A stretch of DNA of 64,000 nt from Silene conica (lineage: Eukaryota > Streptophyta > Magnoliopsida > Caryophyllales > Caryophyllaceae): the NCBI GenBank assembly GCA_029255685.2, contig CM055312.2, forward strand, positions 24,832,203 through 24,896,202. Direction: 5' to 3'. Below, one piece after another: positions 33,885 through 44,888 of this stretch. Within the stretch, counting starts at the first letter, position 1, and each line of letters starts with the position of its first letter. Below the pieces are notes generated by a model, which was not told the DNA's origin, ran no database searches, and was given only the letters and a program-made list of their open reading frames with translations. Made by a program: the position numbers and the translations under genes.

Positions 33885-36800
33885 ATGGTGAGAACCACGG
33901 CTGCTGAGAACATTATGTTGCAAGCAATTCATCACTTACTTGAGACCCAGAGACAGCAAGCAGGGAATGTTCCACCTCCTCCACCGCCAGGCAATGAGGT
34001 TAATCGTCCTGGTAGTTTCTCTTGGATCGCTTCTCAGATGTCCAGGAGCCATGTGAAGACCTACGGTGGTGAAGTTGATCCAGTAGCCCTTACTGAGTGG
34101 TTTCGCGAGATGGAGAAGAGCTTTCCCATGTACTCGGTTGTCAGGGAGGATAGGGTGCGTCTAGCCACTCACTTTCTGACTTTGGAGGCCGATAGATGGT
34201 GGGCGTTGACTGGTCCTACTTTCACTCTTGATCCACTATTCGATTGGGATGCTTTCAAGGATAAACTCGAGACGAGGTTTTATCCTAAGGAGCTTAGATC
34301 ACAGCGACTCAAGGAATTCATGGACCTGAAGCAGGGTAAGATGTCAGTTCACGAGTTCACCGACAGATTCAACCAGCTTGCTCATTTTGCTTCGAAGTTT
34401 GTCAGAGATGAGGCTGAGAGAGTTTACTTCTACTGAGGGAAGTTGGGGCCCCGCATTGAGAGTATGGTCCGTCGTGATTCGACTTCTTTCGTGGAGGTAT
34501 ATGATGATGCTATTTGGGCCGAGAGTTCTATTCGTGCCATAGATGTTGAGACCCGAGCTGCTACTTCCAGTGTTACTTCTCACCAGAGATCAGTTTACCA
34601 GGGGAAGAGACCGTTTGTTCCTTCTACTTCTTCGCCTTCGTCTCAGAAGAAGCGGTTTGAGAGGTTCTCTGCTCCGGTTACTAAGACCATTGTTCACACT
34701 GACACAGCTGCTAGTGTTTGCCACCGTTGTGGTAAACCATCACATCCGGGTTTTGATTCTTTCAAGAATGCTTTCAAGTGCTATACCTGCAATGGATTTG
34801 GGCATAAGTCTTATAAGTGTCCTGAGAGGAACACCGCACTTGGCAAGGCTGCCACTGCTGCTGTAGCGACTAGAGGAGGAAAGCCGAAGGGGAAGATCTT
34901 CGTGATGACTAGGGCTGAGGCTGAGGCTCATCCAAACATTGTTGCCGGTATCTTTTCTGTTCTTGGTGTTGAGTGCCTTATTCTATTTGATACTGGTGCT
35001 TCGTTATCATTTATATCGACTCAGTTCGCAGACCGTTTAGCTCTTGAGTCTTCATTGGTTGAGGAGACTTCTATTTCCTTACCTTCTAGAGACGTGTTTT
35101 CTTGCTCATCTTCCCATAGGGATGTTCCTATTATTATTGGTCAAGCCACATTTCCAGCGGACTTAATGAGATTTCCTCTCGAGGATTTTGATATTATCCT
35201 CGGTATGGATTGGTTATCGCGATACCATTCTCGCTTCGAGTGTCGCGACCAGAAAATCTGCTTGAGGAGTTCTTTAGGAGTTCGTGTTTCCTATAGGGGA
35301 ACTCGCCCTAAAAAGGGTGTTCGAGTGATTTCTTCGATGAAAGCTTCTCATCTTCTTAGGAAGGGTTGCCAAGCCTTCCTGTGTGTTGTTACAGCTGCTA
35401 AGCCATCGCTACCGAAGCTTGAGGATCTAGCCATTGTTCGTGAGTATCCAGATGTTTTCCCAGATGACTTGCCAGGGATACCGCCAGAGAGAGATGTGGA
35501 GTTCACCATTGAGCTTGTTCCAGGTACCGGACCGATATCCAAAGCTCCTTACCGTATGGCTCCGCCAGAGTTGAAAGAGTTGAAGCAGCAATTGGAAGAG
35601 ATGATCGAGAAGGGTTTCATTAGACCGAGTGCTTCTCCGTGGGGTGCTCCAGTTTTGTTTGTTAAGAAGAAAGATGGTTCCATGAGACTTTGCATTGACT
35701 ATAGAGAGCTGAACCGAGTGACCGTGAAGAACAGATATCCTTTTCCTAGGATAGATGATTTGTTTTATCAGTTGAAAGGTGCTTCTAGGTTTTCTAAGAT
35801 TGATCTTCGATCGGGTTATCATCAGATTCCAGTGAGAGAGGCTGATATTGCGAAGACTGCTTTTCGTACCAGATATGGGCATTTTGATTTTGTGGTTATG
35901 CCTTTTGGGTTGACTAATGCACCTGCTATTTTCATGGATCAGATGAACCGCACCTTTAGTGAGTATCTTGACACTTGTGTTGTGGTGTTTATTGATGACA
36001 TTCTCATTTATTCGAAGACCGACGAGGAGCATGCTGAACATCTTCGATTGATTCTTGGGATTTTGCGTCGACAGAAGTGGTTCGCGAAGTTCTCTAAGTG
36101 TGAGTTTTGGCTTTCTAAGGTTGCATTTCTTGGACATGTGATATCTAGTGAGGGAGTTATGGTTGATCCCGCAAAGATTGAGGCTGTTGTTGAATGGGAG
36201 AGTCCCAAAGATATTGAAGAGATCCGTAGTTTCCTTGGATTGGCTGGTTATTATCGTAGATTTGTTGAGGATTTCGCTAGATTAGCTCGTCTGATGACTC
36301 AATTACTGAAGAAGGAAGCTAAATTTGTGTGGACCCACAAGTGTGAGAGCTCTTTCCAGGAATTGAAGACTAGGTTGACTTCCGCTCCCGTACTTGCTTT
36401 ACCAGAGATTGGAGTTGACTTCGATGTTTATTGTGATGCTTCGATGTTAGGGCTTGGATGTGTGTTGATGCAGAGTGGTAAGGTGATAGCTTACTCATCT
36501 AACAGTTGCGAGTTCACAAGGTGAACTATCCTACACATGATCTTGAGTTAGCTGTTGTTGTTCATGCCTTGAAGATGTGGCGTCATTACTTGATGGGATC
36601 TCATTGTCGCATTTTCACGAATCATAAGAGTCTTAAGTACATTTTCACCCAGAAAGACCTTAATATGCGACAGCGTCGTTGGCTAGAGTTGGTTAAGGAT
36701 TACGACATTGAGTTGTTATATCATGAAGGTAAGGCCAATGTGGTTGCTGATGCGCTTAGCCGCAAGACTTCTCATTCGATGAGTGCTATGCGAGTGTTGC

Positions 36801-38320
36801 CCGATGAGTTGTGTTCCGAGTTCCAGAAGCTGAGATTAGAGATGGTTGGTAGTGGATTTGATTGGTTAGCGGCTATGACTGCCGAGCCGTCTTTATATTG
36901 GGAGATTCGTCGAGGTTTACCTACCGATGCTGCTTTTCTGAAGTTTGAAGCCAAGATTGCGAGAGGTGATGCTCCAGACTTAGTGATTGATGCTGATGGT
37001 TTCCTTAGATTCCGTGGTAGGATGTATGACCCCGATGTGCCAGACCTGAGGAAGAGGGTTCTTGATGAGGCTCACTTGACACCGTATTCAGTTCACCCAG
37101 GAGGAGAGAAGATGCACAATGATTTAAGACTTATGTTTTGGTGGCCTGGTATGAAGAGAGAGATCTTGGATTACGTTAGTAGGTGCTTGACTTGTCAGCA
37201 AGTCAAGATAGAGCATAGGAGGCCAGGTGGTTTATTGCAGCCGCTCCACGTTCCTCAGTGGAAGTGGGAGTGCATATCTATGGACTTTGTGACGGCGTTG
37301 CCTAAGACTGTGGGAGGCAAAGATGCGATTTGGGTTATTGTTGACCGACTGACTAAGTGTGCCAGATTCGTGCCGATCAGAGAGACATGGGATATGGATC
37401 GTTTAGCCAGGGCTTATATTGCTGAGATAGTCCGCTATCATGGTGTGCCGAGAGAGATCGTTTCAGATCGTGATCCTCGTTTTTGCTCCAGATTCTGGAA
37501 GGCTTTACAGGAGGCTATGGGTAGCCGTTTGTTGATGAGTACTGCTTTTCATGCCGCGACCGATGGGCAGTCCGAGAGGACCATACAAACACTAGAGGAT
37601 TTGCTCCGTGCTTGTGCCCTCGATTTTCAGAGTTCTTGGGAGCAGTGTTTGCCGTTGGTGGAGTTTTCTTACAACAACAGTTACCATTCTTCCATTGGTT
37701 TGGCTCCGTACGAGGCTCTTTACGGGAGGAAGTGTCGTAGCCTGATCTGTTGGGATCAGGCGAGCGACGTGCACGACCTTGGACCTGACCAGCTAGCCGA
37801 GACCATTGACCGTGTACAACTTATTAGGAATAGGATGAAGGCCGCTCAGGACCGGCAGAAGTCCTATGCTGACATCCGTCGTAGACCCTTAGAGTTTGAG
37901 GAGGGTGACCGTGTATTTTTTAGGGTGTCTCTGATGAAGGGCGTCAAGAGGTTTGGCGTCAAGGGCAAGTTGAGCCCTAAGTTCATTGGGCCATTTGTGA
38001 TCGCGAAGAGGATTGGTGCCGCAGCTTACCGTTTGGACTTGCCTCCTAGTTTGGGCAAGGTCCATAACGTCTTTCACGTTTCCCAGCTCCGCAGATATGT
38101 TAGTGATCCGAGTCATGTATTGCACAGAGAGATCGAGAACCTTGAGCCGAGTCTTGCCTTCGAGGAGCGTCCAGTGAAGATCCTTGACCGACAGGATAGG
38201 AAGCTTAGGAGCAAGGTCGTGCCCTTGGTGAAGATTTTATGGCGTTGCGGTGATGTCGAGGAGCAGACATGGGAGACTGAGTCATCGATGCGTGTTGCGC
38301 ATCCCTTTCTATTCGATTGA
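33885..38320 (+). pseudogene. Gag-pol region of the Tekay/Del-like chromovirus (fossil)
   Basis: The parts follow the Gypsy order: Gag (from 33885, MVRTTAAENIMLQAI), a zinc knuckle ([14 protein letters not shown], about 34779-34820), aspartic protease ([11 protein letters not shown], about 34987), reverse transcriptase (about 35580-36130, with [10 protein letters not shown]), RNase H ([13 protein letters not shown], about 36421, and after), integrase zinc finger and core (about 37080-37630, with DFVTALP, SDRDPRF and TDGQSERT), and a C-terminal end with GPF and VEEQTWE, typical of chromodomain-type integrases. The region is broken in about two places, so the element can no longer make its full protein. 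It carries no inserted DNA between its LTRs. Confidence 0.9.
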
Positions 38321-39336
38321 GGTATAGTATTTAGAATTATATCCGTTCGAGTTTCGAGGACGAAACTTTTTGAAGTTGGGGTGATTGTAACATCCCGTAT
38401 TTTCGTAAAATCTATTTTAGGCGTTTTAAATTATTTTAAGTAATAAAATAATATTTTAATAACTTATTGTGAAAGATTTTAAATAAATAAGTAAGATCCG
38501 TTTTAAGACCCTTAAGTCCTTAAGACGAATACAAACTTGGTAAGGTTAAGTTCCCAACTTAAAAACCCGTTCAAGTATCCTAACCCGTTTCATTTCAAAC
38601 GGAAAGGACACTACTTAAACCCTTATAAACTCTCATATGTCGACATATCATCTCCTTCACAACTCATTTTACTGTAAACATATTTTCTTCAAAAACCTGC
38701 ATTAATATCATCTTCTTTTGCTCTTTTCTTCATCATCCGTCTACCGATTTAAGATAATAATAACATTTTCGGAATCCTCATTTAATTTCCAAGCCATCTA
38801 TCACTTTCGTTTTTCAATTCCTTCACTTCGAATTTCGGGCTGTTTTTGTAGGATTCGATTTTCAGTCCGTTAAACTTGTTTTCGTGCTTGTAGGTGTGGG
38901 CTTGGACGACCCGGAAGTTGATAGCTTCGTGGTAGAGGAGGATCTTTAAGCCGGATTGCATTTAAGGTGACGATAATGAGAAAACTCGGCCTTATTGTGA
39001 ATATTAGCGCTTGTGATGTTCTTCTTCTTATTGTTTCTGATTTTTGTTAAAGATTGATGTTTAATGGACTTAGTAACATGTTTAGGAGTGTTCTTAGTTG
39101 TTGAATTCATGTTTTATAATGTTATTACTTGTTCAAATGCTTATTTTCAGTTTTGCACAAAGTTAAGACGAATACTTGAATTAATCGTTTGAGGATTGTT
39201 ATGGGTTTTGTTTGCTGTTAGATAGTAGTATTGAATGATTGGAAATGATGGGTAAACATCATGTGTAGTGATTCATAAGGATTGGTGTCAATTTTTGATG
39301 TTTTTGAATAGGCTGGAAATGTTGTTTTCGCGTGCA

Positions 39337-39787
39337 GGCTCTCTTAGCCGGTCGACCGACCGGCCGCCGGTCGACCGGCTGGGAGCGTTTTAAGGGATTT
39401 TTGCGAGTTTTGAAGAAATTTGGCCTTGGGACTGCCAGCCAGCCGACCGGCTGCCTGCCGACCGGCTGCCTGCCGACCGGCTGCTGGTCTCTTTGTGTTA
39501 TTTCGCGTATTTTCGAAACCATAAGAATAGGGAGCCCAGCCGGCAGACCGGCCGCCTGCCAGCCGGCAGACCGGCCGCCTGCCAGCCGGCTGGGAGTGCA
39601 TTTGGGGTGTGGGTTGCGATTGTTGAGAACCTAGGATTTGGGTTCCCAGCCGGCCGACCGGCTGCCTGCCGACCGGCTGGGAGTCCTTTGTGTTGTTGAT
39701 TTTTTAAAGAGAGAAAAGAAAGCTGGGTTGCCAGCCGGTGGACCGGCAGCCGGTGGACCGGCAGCCGGCCGACCGGCTGGGAACCCC
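39337..39787 (+). repeat. GC-rich hairpin array (class A), chromovirus 3' LTR
   Basis: Five units allelic to 19752-20144. Three of them carry extra core repeats relative to the 5' LTR: unit 1 gains a GACCGGCCGCCGGTC stretch, unit 3 a second GGCAGACCGGCCGCCTGCCA, unit 5 a second GGTGGACCGGCAGCC. Core number has therefore changed since this one insertion. Confidence 0.9.
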
Positions 39788-40076
39788 TGTATCGTGTTTT
39801 TGATTTGCAATTCGTTCATAACTTTTAATCGGTTGATCGGTTTTAATTGAAACTCGTTCCTTGTATCTTTGATATGTATTCGAGGTCCCCGGAGGATGGG
39901 TGACACTATATTGGGTTCGGGAATGGAGAGAGGATAGAGACCCCCCGGTCGGGTAACCGAAAGGGAAACCGGCTCTCCCTCAACTTAGTTCCCGGGGTCA
40001 ATTAAGTGTTGCTTAGAAGTTAAGAAAAGTAGAATTATAGATTAGTTCATAGACATGGATGATGTTGTATTGATGC

Positions 40077-40660
40077 GTATTAAGTTATGCCTTAAGCTGG
40101 TCTCTGAACTTAATACGTGAGTTGTTTGCCATATATGGGGATATGCCTTAAGCTGGCCTCTGAGCCTTATATATGTATGTTTGTCGTGTCTGGGACATGC
40201 CTTAAGCTGGCCTCTGAGTCCAGACATGTTTGTGGTGATCGCGTTGGAACATGCCTTAAGTTGGCCTCTGAGTCTAACGAGTAGAGCAGCTGCACAACGG
40301 GGCATTTAGGTCGTAACACCTCACCCGGAGTGCAGATGTTTGATGCTAGAACATGCCTTAAGCTGGCCTCTGAGTTTAGTATCTTGTGATGTGGTGAAGG
40401 GACATGCTTTAAGCTGGCCTCTGAGTCCTTTACTTTTGGATGCTAGTCTATGCCTTAAGTTGGCCGCTGAGTCTAGTGTCTTGCTGATTGGCGGGTCTAT
40501 GCCTTAAGTTGGCCTCTGAGTCCTTGCTTGCTGAATGTTTTGGTGTTTAGGTTATGTCTTAAGTTGACCGCTGAACCTTTACACTTGCTGAATGATTAGT
40601 ATGTAGGTTATGTCTTAAGCTGACCGTTGAACCTTATACTTGCCGAGTTTTATCTGCTTG
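40077..40660 (+). repeat. Constant-loop hairpin array (class B), chromovirus 3' LTR
   Basis: About ten units in 580 bp. Loops are near-identical (ATGCCTTAAGCTGGCCTCTG and close variants). Stems differ but stay complementary: GTATTAAGTT/AACTTAATAC, CATATATGG/CCTTATATATG, TGTCTGGGAC/GTCCAGACA, GTTGGAAC/GTCTAAC, GATGCTAGAAC/GTTTAGTATC, TTAGGTT/AACCTTTAC. The loop itself holds the palindrome CTTAAG. Confidence 0.9.
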
Positions 40661-41342
40661 CCTGGAGTTGGTATTGTGTCAGATATAGATGTTGATGTTA
40701 ATGCTTGACTTTGTTATTGTTCATCCAAGGCATTGGATGACTCTTTTATCGGTTTCATAAATAGTTGGACTGAAAGACCCCCCGACTGGGTAACCAGTAG
40801 GGAAACCGGCTCTCCTTCCTAACGGTTTATGAAGTTGGTTGAGAGCCGTGCATTAGAGTTTACATGATAGTATGAGAACAGTTGATGAGATGATTATACT
40901 TCACATGTTCATATATGTTGGAGTATTCTGTATTGCTTTACTTGTTACGTGTTGTTACAAAAGGTGGCTAGGAGAACTCTAGTCACTCCCCACTGATTGT
41001 GGCGTACATGTTTTCATGTATGCAGGTACATGCAGGTTGGATCGGGGTTCACACGAGAGCTAGCGAGTGATGATCCTTTCATCATATGACTTACACGTTT
41101 ATCGTTTAGCTAGACTCTTAGTTTCTTTTGATACAGTTTTGTTGGTGCCTGTAGGGATGTTCCATCCCAGGCTTTGTATTTATATTTTCGTTCGTACTTA
41201 GAACTGTTACTTATCTATTTCAGTTTCAGTTTCCGTTTCAGTTTAATTCTTCTCGCATGTTGTTTACTTTAAAAGTTTTAATTCCGCTGCATTTTTAGTA
41301 CTTTTGTATGTTTATATTTCCGCTTTCGCGAGGGGTTTTACA

Positions 41343-42239
41343 ATTTTACATAAATTCTGCACTATCAGTAAACTTGATACTAACGAAATATTTTCGTAAC
41401 TAAAGCAGTATGAAAACATCCTACTAACTTCAATTCCGTAAAAAACGAATTGATTTGTATTGATACTTAATTTCCGTAATTGCACATTGAAAATATTTTA
41501 TCGAAATGCACATACCATTACCATTTTATCGAAATATTTCCGTAATTTCCGTACCTACTAACTTCAATTCCGTAAAAACAAATTGATTTGTATAGATAGT
41601 TTCATCTAAATTTCGTTGTCTGTCAATTAGGGATGACTAACCTTAATTGCAAATTGAAAATCAATTTTTAAACCAATACACAAATTTAATCGGATAATAA
41701 TGAAATGTAAATTGAAAAATTGAACTGTAGTTAGAGAAATTTAGAAGTGAAATTAGAGAACCAATGCAATAAACTGAAAACATTGAAAAATTGAAATTAA
41801 GAAACTGAAAAATTGAAATCCTAAATTAAATTAAAAACGGGTTAAAGGAGAAGAGCACGTGCAGAAGGAGCATACGATTTAAAGGAGCAGTGATGACAGT
41901 GGTGGTGATGGACCAACGATGGTGAGTTGGAGGAATGAGTGAGAGCACCGATGGAGGAATAGGTTTGGCGAGCAGCGGTAGAGGAGTTTTGGAAATGAGA
42001 TGAGCAAACCTATGTATTGTAGAGTATTTGTTTTGGGAAGTAAATAGACATCAATGTTTGAATGCCTGATGTTCTTTAAAAGTTAAGTTTGATAGACATC
42101 AGCTCTTTAAAACACTGATGTATATCCAAATTCATAGATATCCGTTTTTTAAGATCTCTGATGTCTATGTTTATACATCAGTTTTTTTTAAATATCTGAT
42201 GTCTATTAAGTGATGTCTATTACGTTTTTTGTAGTAGTG
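41343..42239. mobile_element. CACTA right-end region
   Basis: 42040-42239 carries at least eight copies of a short subterminal repeat in both orientations (TAGACATCAG / CTGATGTCTA) and ends TTTTTTGTAGTAGTG at 42239, the inverse of CACTACTACAAAAAA. This is a CACTA right terminus. Further left the DNA is AT-rich with a purine-rich piece (GTGGTGGTGATGG, 41896) like the inverse of a CACTA first exon. Whether this end belongs to the CACTA exons at 9370-14996 cannot be settled here; no matching left end was found. Confidence 0.6.
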
Positions 42240-43234
42240 TCTGTTAGGGAAACCAATGAAATTGGAATTGGAATTAAAATTAGAATTGTACTTGGGTGAG
42301 ACGGATATGGGTCGAGGTCGTCAGATTTTTATATTTGAAAAAAATAAATATTGTCACGGGAAATATTTGCGCTCGGAAAAATATCATAGATAAAAATATT
42401 GCGGTGAAATTTGCATTATAAAATAAAATGTAAGAAATGATAAAATTGAAATGACTACTATATGGTAGGTATTTAAGATCGCAAAGTTTTAACTAGCTTG
42501 AAAGTGATAAGGTATTGAGTCAAATTCAATTCCAAATTCTAGTGGTTCCCAAACATCTCACATATTTCAATTACGGAATTTAATTTCAACTCAAGTTTCC
42601 AAACATATCATTAGGGTTTTTCCACGTACAAAATCTATTGTTTTATTGTTCATTTTTACTTAATTAAATACACGCATAATATAACCTGAATAGCAGAAAC
42701 AACAAGATAATTGAGCTTGTTAACCCTGCAATCAATTTACCGGTACTTGATTTAACATTGCGCAGAATAAGGATAAAACAAGATGCAATTGAATTTATTG
42801 AAATCTCAGTTTTATTGTTATATTCTTCAAATTATGGAAGTGACTACATTTGTCAAATTTTGTGAAATTTTGTTTTTAAATTAAATGAGTTAAACACATA
42901 GAGTTTAGTTGAGAAGTTTAGCCGTAAAAAAAGTGTTTGACATATAGAAGAAAAAGAAAAGAACAATTAGACAGGAAATGAAACACAAAATGAAAACTCA
43001 AATCCGCGAATTACGTAGGCACATTTATGTCATTTTATCCCATCTGTGTCCTTACTGATCCTTCTCTTATGCAGCCCCACATAGTTATTGCTAGGCTGCT
43101 TCAGTATATGCCCCATATGAATTAATTTTACATTAATTATATTTGAAAGTGGGGTATTATAAGAAGAAGGAAAAGAAGGCATCTTTTTGGGTTGTTTTAT
43201 TGTTGGTGTGAAATATTTGCTGAAATTAATTAAC
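42240..43234 (+). promoter_or_regulatory. Upstream region of the MYB gene
   Basis: About 1 kb of AT-rich DNA between the CACTA end and the MYB start codon. A TATA-like TATTATAAG lies at 43155-43163, about 75 bp before the ATG. No transcription start or specific regulator site can be claimed. The CACTA end would lie within the proximal promoter distance. Confidence 0.35.
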
Positions 43235-44465
43235 ATGGGAAGATCACCTTGCTGTGACAAGTTGGGTCTCAAGAAAGGACCTTGGACTCCTGAAGAAGAT
43301 CAAAAACTTCTTGCTTTCATTGAAGAACATGGTCATGGCAATTGGAGAGCCTTGCCTTCTAAAGCCGGTATGTTCATTCTTTTCTAGCATGGTTGGTAAC
43401 TACATTGTGCAATCAAGTTTGATTGCGTTGTTTCTAAGTTGGCGTGAGGGTAGTACCGAAACTCAGTGTCCTCCGACATACACCATCGTCGTGTGTCATA
43501 TTCATTCTTGTATTTATGAGTTGAGTTGTGTAATTAATTAGGCCTCCAGAGATGTGGCAAGAGTTGTAGACTTAGATGGACTAATTACCTACGTCCTGAT
43601 ATTAAGCGTGGAAGATTCAGCTTGCAAGAAGAACAAACCATAATTCAACTTCATGCCCTCTTAGGCAACAGGTACGTATTACGTAACATACATACACACT
43701 ATAGGCCAACATTAGTACAGTTGGAAAATTAGTTAATAAAAATGTAAGAATTTGATTTGTGAAAACGATGCCCAATTATTATCTTTATCATTACATATAT
43801 AAATCATTTTAGAAACCCTTCAATTAAAGAATATTGTTGTCATATATACCAAGTGATCTCATGCATAAGAATATGTTGTTAGGTGGTCCGCCATAGCAAC
43901 ACATTTGCCAAAGAGAACCGACAATGAGATAAAGAATTATTGGAACACCCATCTGAAGAAGAGGCTAACCAAGATGGGTATAGATCCGGTGACACACAAG
44001 CCAAAAAACGACGCTCTCGGCGTCCCCGCATCCGACGGTGGGCCGCAACAGTCCAAAAATGTGGCTACTCTTAGCCACATAGCCCAATGGGAAAGTGCTC
44101 GTCTCGAGGCTGAGGCCCGCCTTGTTCGACAATCCAAACTCCGCTCCAACGCTTCATCCTTTTTATCATCCGCGGCCCAATCAATAGACGTTCAAGCGCA
44201 AATTCTAGCCCCATTATCGTCCACATCTTCAAGGGCAGCCCATCATATGATCCCTAGTACTAGTACTCAACAAAGGTGGCAAACTTCATGGCCAAGTAAT
44301 CACACTCCAAATGAAGCGATTGGGATCGGGATTGGAGTTGGTACTATCGGAATGGATTCACCCACGTCCACCCTTAGCTTCATGGGAAATGGGGGAGTTA
44401 TTGAGTTCCTGAGCAACAGTAATAACAACAATAATAGCAATGGTAATAATGACATTAGCCACGGC

Positions 44466-44504
<39 letters not shown>

Positions 44505-44888
44505 TATGATTACGACGACAATCAAGGAATGGTTAAAGAAGAAGACGAACAAGAATGGAATCCCTTGTCGTTTAATGATAAAGGAAGGCCGTGTGGAAAC
44601 AACGAAAATCGAGGTTTTATAGAAGGATTTACCGAGCTTTTGCTGAGTACAACAACGACGACTACTACTACTGCTACAACAACGACTGGCATTGAAAGTA
44701 GAATTTTGGGTTCGAGTATTAGACAATTGGAAAAAGATGAAGGTGCATATAATAATAGTGGTAGTAGTGGAACAACAACTACTACTAGTGTTAGTGCAAG
44801 TGATGACTACTATGAAGATAACAAGAATTATTGGAATAGTATACTCAACTTAGTCAATTCATCTCCTCCTCATTCTCCCATGTTCTAA
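43235..44888 (+). CDS. R2R3-MYB transcription factor, MIXTA-like (MYB16/MYB106 type)
   Basis: Three exons: 43235-43367, 43542-43671 and 43883-44888, with GT-AG introns of 174 and 211 bp at the two standard R2R3-MYB intron sites (codons split as G/GC and AG/G). The protein is 422 residues. R2 spans about 14-63 ([19 protein letters not shown], then [18 protein letters not shown]) and R3 about 66-115 ([20 protein letters not shown], then [19 protein letters not shown]). The first R3 tryptophan is F, as is normal. [20 protein letters not shown] at about 150-170 is the subgroup 9 motif that marks MIXTA/MYB16/MYB106 proteins, nuclear regulators of conical cells, trichomes and cuticle in other plants. 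The C-terminal half is low-complexity with 13 consecutive Asn (283-295). The start is the conserved MGRSPCCDK. No break seen; it looks functional. Confidence 0.95.
44466..44504 (+). repeat. (AAT)13 coding microsatellite in the MYB gene
   Basis: Thirteen AAT codons in a row encode the Asn run at residues 283-295. Likely length-variable between individuals. Confidence 0.95.

Larger units (their letters stand above)
18796..41342 (+). mobile_element. Tekay/Del-like chromovirus (Ty3/Gypsy) with nested insertions
   Basis: A 22.5-kb locus, of which about 10.3 kb is the element itself. The 5' LTR (18796-33717) is interrupted by a CACTA element and a non-autonomous Gypsy element. The internal region is 33718-38385 and the 3' LTR 38386-41342 (2957 bp). 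The LTRs start TGTAACATCCCG and end GAGGGGTTTTACA. A 5-bp duplication ATTTT flanks the whole (18791-18795 and 41343-41347). The primer site GTTGGTATCAGAGC starts at 33718, and a purine tract (GAAGTTGGGGTGAT) ends at 38385. LTR copies differ by a few percent by eye. The coding region is broken in about two places. Long LTRs and the C-terminal integrase/chromodomain-like end place it near Tekay/Del. Confidence 0.9.
38386..41342 (+). repeat. 3' LTR of the chromovirus
   Basis: 2957 bp, TGTAACATCCCG to GGGGTTTTACA. It contains, in order, a T/C-rich leader-like part, hairpin array A (39337-39787), the block GAGACCCCCCGG ... AAACCGGCTCTCCC (39938-39978), hairpin array B (40077-40660) and a second copy of that block type (about 40777-40817). 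Unlike the 5' copy it has no later insertion, so it shows the empty sites of both nested elements. Confidence 0.92.

Noticed and set aside
40077-40660. CRISPR-like array
   Set aside because: Repeats and spacers alternate superficially, but this is plant LTR DNA, the spacers pair across each repeat, and no cas genes exist.
2533-42239. One giant CACTA element from 2533 to 42239
   Set aside because: Both ends begin CACTACTACAAA in the right orientations, but the flanking triplets differ (TGT or similar against TCT) and the subterminal repeats do not match convincingly.
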